Assembly (NCBI GenBank): GCA_002493625.1
Contig: DKZK01000034.1
Span: 12,167-21,881 of the forward strand
Length of the DNA: 9,715 bases
From: Lachnospiraceae bacterium UBA7076
Lineage (GTDB): Bacteria; Bacillota; Clostridia; Lachnospirales; Lachnospiraceae
Reading direction: 5' to 3'
Below are positions 6,059 to 9,715 of the stretch, piece by piece. Positions within the stretch are counted from its first letter, which is position 1. Each line of letters begins with the position of its first letter. The notes under the pieces are model-generated. The model saw nothing but the letters and a program-made list of their open reading frames with translations, was not told the origin of the DNA and searched no databases. Made by a program: the position numbers and the translations under genes.

Positions 6059-6079
6059 AGCAGGGCTGACGCCCCTGCT
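6059..6079 (-). promoter_or_regulatory. Perfect 7-bp palindrome in the GH16 leader
   Basis: Minus-strand AGCAGGG, seven bases, CCCTGCT. It lies directly after a TATAAT (6081-6086, minus) and before the GH16 ribosome site, so it would cover the transcription start or the very 5' end of the message. It is either a repressor operator or a 5' RNA hairpin. The TATAAT has only a weak -35 partner (TTATAT, 18 bases upstream). Confidence 0.45.
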
Positions 6080-6104
6080 CATTATAAATAAACCGTGTCT
6101 ATGC

Positions 6105-6123
6105 ATATAAAATGCTTTTATAT
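6105..6123. promoter_or_regulatory. 8-bp perfect inverted repeat between divergent promoters
   Basis: ATATAAAA, TGC, TTTTATAT, in the AT-rich space between the GH16 and AraC genes and overlapping the weak -35 of the GH16 promoter. This is a plausible binding site for the divergent AraC regulator, although AraC-type sites are usually direct repeats; in such AT-rich sequence some palindromes arise by chance. Confidence 0.3.
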
Positions 6124-6185
6124 ATGTATATTATCAAAATAAAATTTTAAAATATACCGTTTTAATATCTTTTTTTATGTTTTTG

Positions 6186-6194
6186 TGATATGAT
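6186..6194 (+). promoter_or_regulatory. Extended -10 promoter of the AraC-type gene
   Basis: TGATATGAT, that is TGn followed by TATGAT, 28 bases before the start codon. No good -35 is visible at 16-18 bases upstream, which fits an extended -10 promoter. Confidence 0.45.
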
Positions 6195-6221
6195 GAGAAC
6201 ATCTAAGGGGGAAAAAGCATT

Positions 6222-6959
6222 ATGGATATACAGAGAGAATTGCTGTATAAGCAGTTTATTCAAAGAGAGGATGATATTCTCCGCGCGCCCTATAATCCTG
6301 AGCTTGAATTTTATTCGGAGATAAAATCCGGAAATGTAAAAAGGGTCAGGGAGCTATGCAGCCAGCCCATACATACGAAGGAGGGACTTGGAGTTTTGTC
6401 ATCAAATCCCTTGCAGAATATGAAATTTCATTTTGTCATCACAACAGCCCTTGTGGCAAGATACTGTATCGAGGGGGGAATGGAGCTGGCAGAGGCATAC
6501 AGCCTCAGTGATTTTTATATTCAGAAGGCAGACAGATGTAAAAGGGTTGAGGATATTTCCAAGCTGCACAGCGTCATGTGTGAGGACTATGCGAAAAAAA
6601 TGAAAAACCTGAGGAAACAAAAAATATGCTCAAAAAACATAGCCGATTGTCTCGATTACATTTTCGACCATCTGAATACAAGGATAACTGTGGATGAACT
6701 GGCAAGGCATGTAAGCTTAAATCCTTCCTATCTTTCAAGACTTTTTAAAAAGGAGGTCGGATGCTCCATAAGTGAGTATATACAGAGCCGCAAAATCGAA
6801 ACGGCGCAGAATATGCTTATTTATTCGGATTATGCGCCGGCGGAGATTACGGCTGTGCTGGCATTTCCCAGCCAGAGCTATTTTACGGAAATTTTTAAAA
6901 AGAGAACGGGAGTTACGCCTGCAAAATACCGTATGATGAATTTCAGGAAATTGAGATAA
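6222..6959 (+). CDS. AraC-family transcriptional regulator
   Basis: The protein has 245 residues; ATG 6222 is preceded by AAGGGGGA at 6205-6212. The C-terminal part, from about residue 135, is the double helix-turn-helix of the AraC/XylS family: ITVDELARHVSLNPSYLSRL is the first HTH with its recognition helix, and AEITAVLAFPSQSYFTEIFK with KKRTGVTPAKYR is the second with the family signature. The N-terminal part (about 1-130) is helical, contains LGVLSSNPLQNMKFHFVITT and CIEGGMELAEAYSLSDFYIQ, and matches a type of N-terminal domain found in Lachnospiraceae AraC proteins; it lacks an obvious cupin sugar-binding fold, so the effector is unclear. Its divergent position to the GH16 gene, sharing a 181-base control region, makes that gene the most likely target. 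It is probably an activator responding to beta-glucan oligosaccharides (inference). Confidence 0.9.
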   Translation: MDIQRELLYKQFIQREDDILRAPYNPELEFYSEIKSGNVKRVRELCSQPIHTKEGLGVLSSNPLQNMKFHFVITTALVARYCIEGGMELAEAYSLSDFYIQKADRCKRVEDISKLHSVMCEDYAKKMKNLRKQKICSKNIADCLDYIFDHLNTRITVDELARHVSLNPSYLSRLFKKEVGCSISEYIQSRKIETAQNMLIYSDYAPAEITAVLAFPSQSYFTEIFKKRTGVTPAKYRMMNFRKLR

Positions 6960-7090
6960 CGGAGCAGTCCGGCAGGTATTCTGTTCTTTTATGGGAAATT
7001 TCTCAAAATACTATACAGGATCGGTTTTTCGGATTCTGCCAAGATGCGAGCGGTAGTGCAAAAGGAACTTTTTGTTATAGAAAGAAGTAG

Positions 7091-7106
7091 TATAGTGTGC
7101 TATAAT
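7091..7106 (+). promoter_or_regulatory. Extended -10 promoter of iorAB with overlapping inverted repeat
   Basis: TGCTATAAT at 7098-7106 is a perfect extended -10, 52 bases before the iorA start codon; the -35 region (near 7078) is poor. The -10 is overlapped by TATAG-TGTG-CTATA (7091-7104), a 5-bp inverted repeat that could be an operator or chance. No terminator for the upstream AraC gene is clear in 6960-7090. Confidence 0.5.
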
Positions 7107-7158
7107 GTTCAAATAATGAATGGATGACGTTCAATAACAAGAGAAAGGAAAATGCAAA

Positions 7159-8898
7159 GTGGCAGATAAAAAGATTATGCTCGGTAATGAGGCAATTGCC
7201 AGAGGCGCTTACGAAGCAGGCGTTAAGGTCTCAGCAGCTTATCCGGGCACACCAAGTACAGAGATAAGTGAAAATATAGTGAAATATCCGGAGATTTATG
7301 CGGAGTGGTCACCAAACGAAAAGGTTGCAATGGAGGTTGCAATCGGCGCATCCATAAGCGGAGTGCGCGCTATGGCGTCCATGAAGCATGTAGGCGTAAA
7401 TGTTGCAAGCGATCCTCTTTATACTATATCCTACGGAGGAGTAAACGGCGGACTTGTCATAGTTGCAGCCGATGATCCGGGGCTTTACAGCTCTCAGAAT
7501 GAGCAGGACAGCCGCGCGGTTGCAAGGGCTGCCATTGTTCCGGTGCTTGAGCCTTCCGACAGTCAGGAGGCAAAGGACTTTACAAAATATGCATTTGAAT
7601 TAAGCGAAAAATACGATACGCCGGTTATGGTGAGGACAACGACGAGGCTTTCGCATTCACAGGGAACGGTTCTGCTCTGTGACAAGGCAGAGGTTGAGGA
7701 TAAAACCTACGAGAGAAATCCTGCAAAGTTTGTAATGATGCCTGCAAATGCAAAGGGCAGACATGTATATGTTGAAAAGCGTATGAAGCAGCTTGCGGAG
7801 GATGGATGTACAATGCCTGTAAATAAAGTGTTTTATGGCGATACATCCATCGGCTTCATAACAAGCGGCATACCATACCAGTATGTAAAGGAGGTATTCC
7901 CGGAAGCATCAGTGCTTAAGCTTGGAATGGTGCATCCACTTCCGAAAAAGCTTATTGAGGAATTTGCCTCAAAGGTTGACAAGCTTTACATATTTGAGGA
8001 GCTTGAGCCTGTTATTGAGGAGCAGGTTAAGTCGTGGGGTATAGAGGCAATCGGAAAAGAAATTTTTACAATTCAGGGTGAGTACAGCGCAAATATGCTT
8101 AGAAAGGCGCTTAAAGGTGAAGCTGTGGCGGCAGAGCCATACGACAATGTACCTGTAAGACCGCCTATCCTTTGTCCGGGCTGTCCGCACAGAAGCGTGT
8201 TTACCGTTCTGAATAAGCTTAAGATACATGCTGCGGGAGATATCGGATGCTATACACTTGGCGCAGTTGCCCCTCTTAATGTCATAGATACGACAGTCTG
8301 TATGGGAGCAAGCATTTCCACCCTCCACGGTATGGAAAAGGCAAAGGGCAAGGATTATATAAAGAACTGGGTTGCCGTTATAGGCGATTCGACCTTTATG
8401 CACACTGGCGTAAATTCCCTTATGAACATGGTTTACAATCAGGGTACGGGAACGGTTATCATACTTGACAATTCCACAACGGGAATGACGGGTCATCAGG
8501 ACCATGCAGCCACGGGAAAAACCTTAAAGGGTGAGGTTGTGCCTGCAATTAACATTATGGGGCTGTGTAAGTCGCTGGGCATAAAAAACGTAGTGGAGGT
8601 AAATGCATTTGACCTTGAAACCCTTGAAAGGGTTGTTAAGGAGGAGGTTGCAAGGGACGAGGTTTCGGTTATTATTACAAAATCCCCTTGTGTGCTTCTT
8701 AAGGGCAATGTATTTCCGAATGTCTGTAAGCCGATTCCGGAAAAGTGTAAGAAATGCGGAATGTGCTTAAAGCCGGGATGTCCTGCGCTTACAAAATTAG
8801 AGGACGGAACAATTGCAATTGATACAACTATGTGTAACGGATGCGGACTTTGCAAATCGCTTTGCAAATTTGACGCCATAGAAGCTTGTGAGAAATAG
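7159..8898 (+). CDS. iorA: Indolepyruvate:ferredoxin oxidoreductase, alpha subunit
   Basis: This 579-residue catalytic subunit oxidatively decarboxylates aryl pyruvates (indole-, phenyl-, hydroxyphenylpyruvate) with CoA, giving aryl-acetyl-CoA, CO2 and reduced ferredoxin. It contains AYPGTPSTEI (27-36) and WSPNEK with the conserved Glu at 54 in the first domain, CPGCPHRS (from C339), GDIGCYTLG (from G360) and the thiamine-diphosphate motif GDSTFMHTGVNS from G409 to about DNSTTGMTGHQDH. The C-terminal ferredoxin domain has C530-x2-C-x2-C-x4-C-P and C559-x2-C-x2-C-x3-C for two 4Fe-4S clusters. Length matches the family. The GTG at 7159 is chosen because GAGAAAGGA ends nine bases before it; an ATG at 7152 is out of frame and closes after five codons. 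It is transcribed with iorB, 12 bases downstream. The enzyme is cytoplasmic and oxygen-sensitive. Confidence 0.97.
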   Translation: MADKKIMLGNEAIARGAYEAGVKVSAAYPGTPSTEISENIVKYPEIYAEWSPNEKVAMEVAIGASISGVRAMASMKHVGVNVASDPLYTISYGGVNGGLVIVAADDPGLYSSQNEQDSRAVARAAIVPVLEPSDSQEAKDFTKYAFELSEKYDTPVMVRTTTRLSHSQGTVLLCDKAEVEDKTYERNPAKFVMMPANAKGRHVYVEKRMKQLAEDGCTMPVNKVFYGDTSIGFITSGIPYQYVKEVFPEASVLKLGMVHPLPKKLIEEFASKVDKLYIFEELEPVIEEQVKSWGIEAIGKEIFTIQGEYSANMLRKALKGEAVAAEPYDNVPVRPPILCPGCPHRSVFTVLNKLKIHAAGDIGCYTLGAVAPLNVIDTTVCMGASISTLHGMEKAKGKDYIKNWVAVIGDSTFMHTGVNSLMNMVYNQGTGTVIILDNSTTGMTGHQDHAATGKTLKGEVVPAINIMGLCKSLGIKNVVEVNAFDLETLERVVKEEVARDEVSVIITKSPCVLLKGNVFPNVCKPIPEKCKKCGMCLKPGCPALTKLEDGTIAIDTTMCNGCGLCKSLCKFDAIEACEK

Positions 8899-8910
8899 GA
8901 GGGAGTATCA

Positions 8911-9483
8911 GTGGAAACAAAGAATATCATGATTGTAGGTGTCGGTGGACAGGGTACTTTGCTTACAAGCCGCATACTTGGCGGAATAACCGTGGATGCG
9001 GGATATGACGTCAAGCTTTCGGAGGTTCACGGCATGGCGCAGAGAGGCGGAAGCGTTGTTACATTTGTAAGATACGGAGATACGGTTGCGGAGCCTATTG
9101 TTGAGGAGGGACAGGCGGATGTGCTTATTGCCTTTGAGAGACTTGAGGCTATGAGGTATGCGCATTTTCTTAAAAAGGACGGCGTTATCGTTGTAAATGA
9201 CTGGCGCATAGACCCGATAACTGTAGTTACGGGCGCAGCAAAATATCCTGACAATATTATAGAGGAGCTGGGCAAAAAGCATAAGGTATACTCCATAAAT
9301 GCAATGGAGGAGGCAGAAAAGCTTGGCAATGTGAAGGCATTTAATGTTATTGTTCTGGGACTTGCAGCAAGGCATATGGACTTTTCCGAGGAGGCATGGC
9401 TTAAGGTTATTGAAAACACTGTGCCGCCAAAGACAATTGATATAAATAAAAAGGCGTTCCTTTGCGGATATAAGGGAGCGTAG
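8911..9483 (+). CDS. iorB: Indolepyruvate:ferredoxin oxidoreductase, beta subunit
   Basis: This 190-residue partner of IorA is the gamma-type domain of pyruvate:ferredoxin oxidoreductases. Key features are the N-terminal glycine-rich IMIVGVGGQGTLLTSRIL (6-23) and SEVHGMAQRGGSVVTFV (37-53), the family signature, followed by ADVLIAFERLEAMR. The GTG start at 8911 follows AGGAGGGA at 8897-8904, which overlaps the iorA stop; translation is therefore likely coupled. It completes the heterodimer or higher oligomer needed for activity. In many Firmicutes a phenylacetate-CoA ligase gene follows iorAB; here 232 bases of structured non-coding DNA come next and no such gene is visible before the window ends. 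Confidence 0.97.
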   Translation: METKNIMIVGVGGQGTLLTSRILGGITVDAGYDVKLSEVHGMAQRGGSVVTFVRYGDTVAEPIVEEGQADVLIAFERLEAMRYAHFLKKDGVIVVNDWRIDPITVVTGAAKYPDNIIEELGKKHKVYSINAMEEAEKLGNVKAFNVIVLGLAARHMDFSEEAWLKVIENTVPPKTIDINKKAFLCGYKGA

Positions 9484-9529
9484 TTAGGGTATAATATTAT
9501 GTAGGAGCTGTCGTTCCAAGAATATTTAC

Positions 9530-9540
9530 GGTATAATATA
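9530..9540 (+). promoter_or_regulatory. Possible -10 box before the structured tail
   Basis: GGTATAATATA contains a perfect TATAAT at 9532-9537. The same ten bases GGTATAATAT occur at 9488-9497, directly after the iorB stop. The -35 at 16-18 bases upstream is weak (TGTCGT). If used, transcription would start near 9544 and read straight into the hairpins. Confidence 0.35.
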
Positions 9541-9555
9541 AAAAAATCGTTTGAA

Positions 9556-9604
9556 GACGTCGGTACTTAGGTGGTGTATTTTGGCACCTTAGTACCGTTA
9601 CGTC
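9556..9604. repeat. Long stem-loop 1 of the tail
   Basis: CGGTACT-T-AGGTG (9561-9573) pairs with CACCT-T-AGTACCG (9585-9597): thirteen positions with one T/T mismatch in the centre and an 11-base loop. GACG (9556-9559) and CGTC (9601-9604) add an outer closing stem. No run of T follows, so it is not a typical intrinsic terminator. Confidence 0.7.
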
Positions 9605-9606
9605 AT

Positions 9607-9715
9607 TGTCCTCAGGGCTCCGTCTGCTTTAGTGTCCTAAGGAATCCACCTGCTACGCAGGTACCTTAGGACATAAGACACCTCAGGACATAAGACGAGC
9701 GAAAGCGTATTTTTT
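9607..9715. ncRNA. Nested inverted repeats, candidate structured RNA or palindromic repeat element
   Basis: TGTCCTAAGG (9633-9642) pairs perfectly with CCTTAGGACA (9664-9673), and inside it ACCTGC-TAC-GCAGGT forms a second 6-bp hairpin (9648-9662). An outer pair, TGTCCTCAGG (9607-9616) with CCTCAGGACA (9681-9690), is complementary apart from a central C/C. AGGACATAAGAC occurs twice with a 17-base period (9668 and 9685). The segment ends GCGAAAGCG followed by ATTTTTT at the window edge, which might be a weak terminator. The DNA has no long ORF. Whether it is an RNA gene, a leader of the next gene, or a mobile palindromic repeat cannot be settled from one copy. Confidence 0.4.

Noticed and set aside
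6041..6106. Longer N-terminus for the GH16 protein
   Set aside because: The extension reads through the leader palindrome and ribosome site, is not signal-peptide-like (MHRHGLFIMSRGVSPALERR) and has no Shine-Dalgarno match.
7018..7080. Possible terminator after the AraC-type gene
   Set aside because: ATCGG-TTTTT-CGGAT is a partial mirror, not an inverted repeat, and CAAAAG/CTTTTTG is too short and AT-rich to call.
7969..8505. Minus-strand ORF inside iorA (178 codons), and similar ones at 8496-9014 and 8908-9419
   Set aside because: Antisense to well-supported iorA and iorB; composition and motifs give no family match.
9498..9520. GGAGCTGTCG resembling the GGGGCTGTCG end of the 5.1-kb element
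   Set aside because: The match is only about ten bases with a mismatch and no partner repeat is present nearby.

Overview
The window (about 40% G+C by eye, low-GC codon use, strong AGGAGG-type ribosome binding sites) looks like a chromosomal segment of an anaerobic Firmicute, most likely a member of the Lachnospiraceae. The indications are a 2-oxoacid:ferredoxin oxidoreductase of the IorAB type, secreted EF-hand/leucine-rich-repeat proteins with the 'NNTxLxxLxC' repeat style, a laminarinase-like GH16 enzyme with a divergent AraC regulator, and a REC-HD-GYP response regulator. The family assignment is an inference from gene content, not a species identification.

Layout. (1) 1-1750, minus strand: two tandem copies of the 5' part of a secreted LRR protein gene, each with its own promoter and a 41-bp hairpin in its leader. 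The downstream copy (1-927) is intact but runs off the window. The upstream copy (1142-1588) is truncated after its first LRR, apparently by a frameshift. (2) 1757-1975, plus: the C-terminal remnant of a LURP-one-related gene. (3) 2107-3249, plus: two small cytoplasmic proteins, an all-helical one and an acidic alpha/beta one, of the kind seen as orphan immunity genes. (4) 3302-5035, plus: a good sigma-A promoter, a leader with a 22-codon ORF, a flavodoxin and a REC-HD-GYP c-di-GMP phosphodiesterase-type response regulator. (5) 5093-5230: a near-palindromic MITE-like element between convergent genes; its right end reappears in both LRR leaders. (6) 5240-6959: GH16 beta-glucanase (minus) and AraC-type activator (plus), divergent around an AT-rich region with palindromes. 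(7) 7098-9483: promoter plus iorA-iorB. (8) 9484-9715: a gene-free tail with a -10 box and dense nested inverted repeats built on CCTNAGG cores, a candidate structured RNA or mobile palindromic repeat.

How the parts work together. The iorAB pair encodes a two-subunit oxygen-sensitive enzyme that oxidises aryl pyruvates to aryl-CoA with ferredoxin reduction. The AraC regulator probably controls the divergent GH16 gene. The flavodoxin and the HD-GYP regulator share one transcript. The left third is accessory in character (duplicated surface-protein gene, gene remnant, immunity-like cassette). The most unexplained signals are the structured tail after iorB and the repeat family shared by the LRR leaders and the 5.1-kb element.
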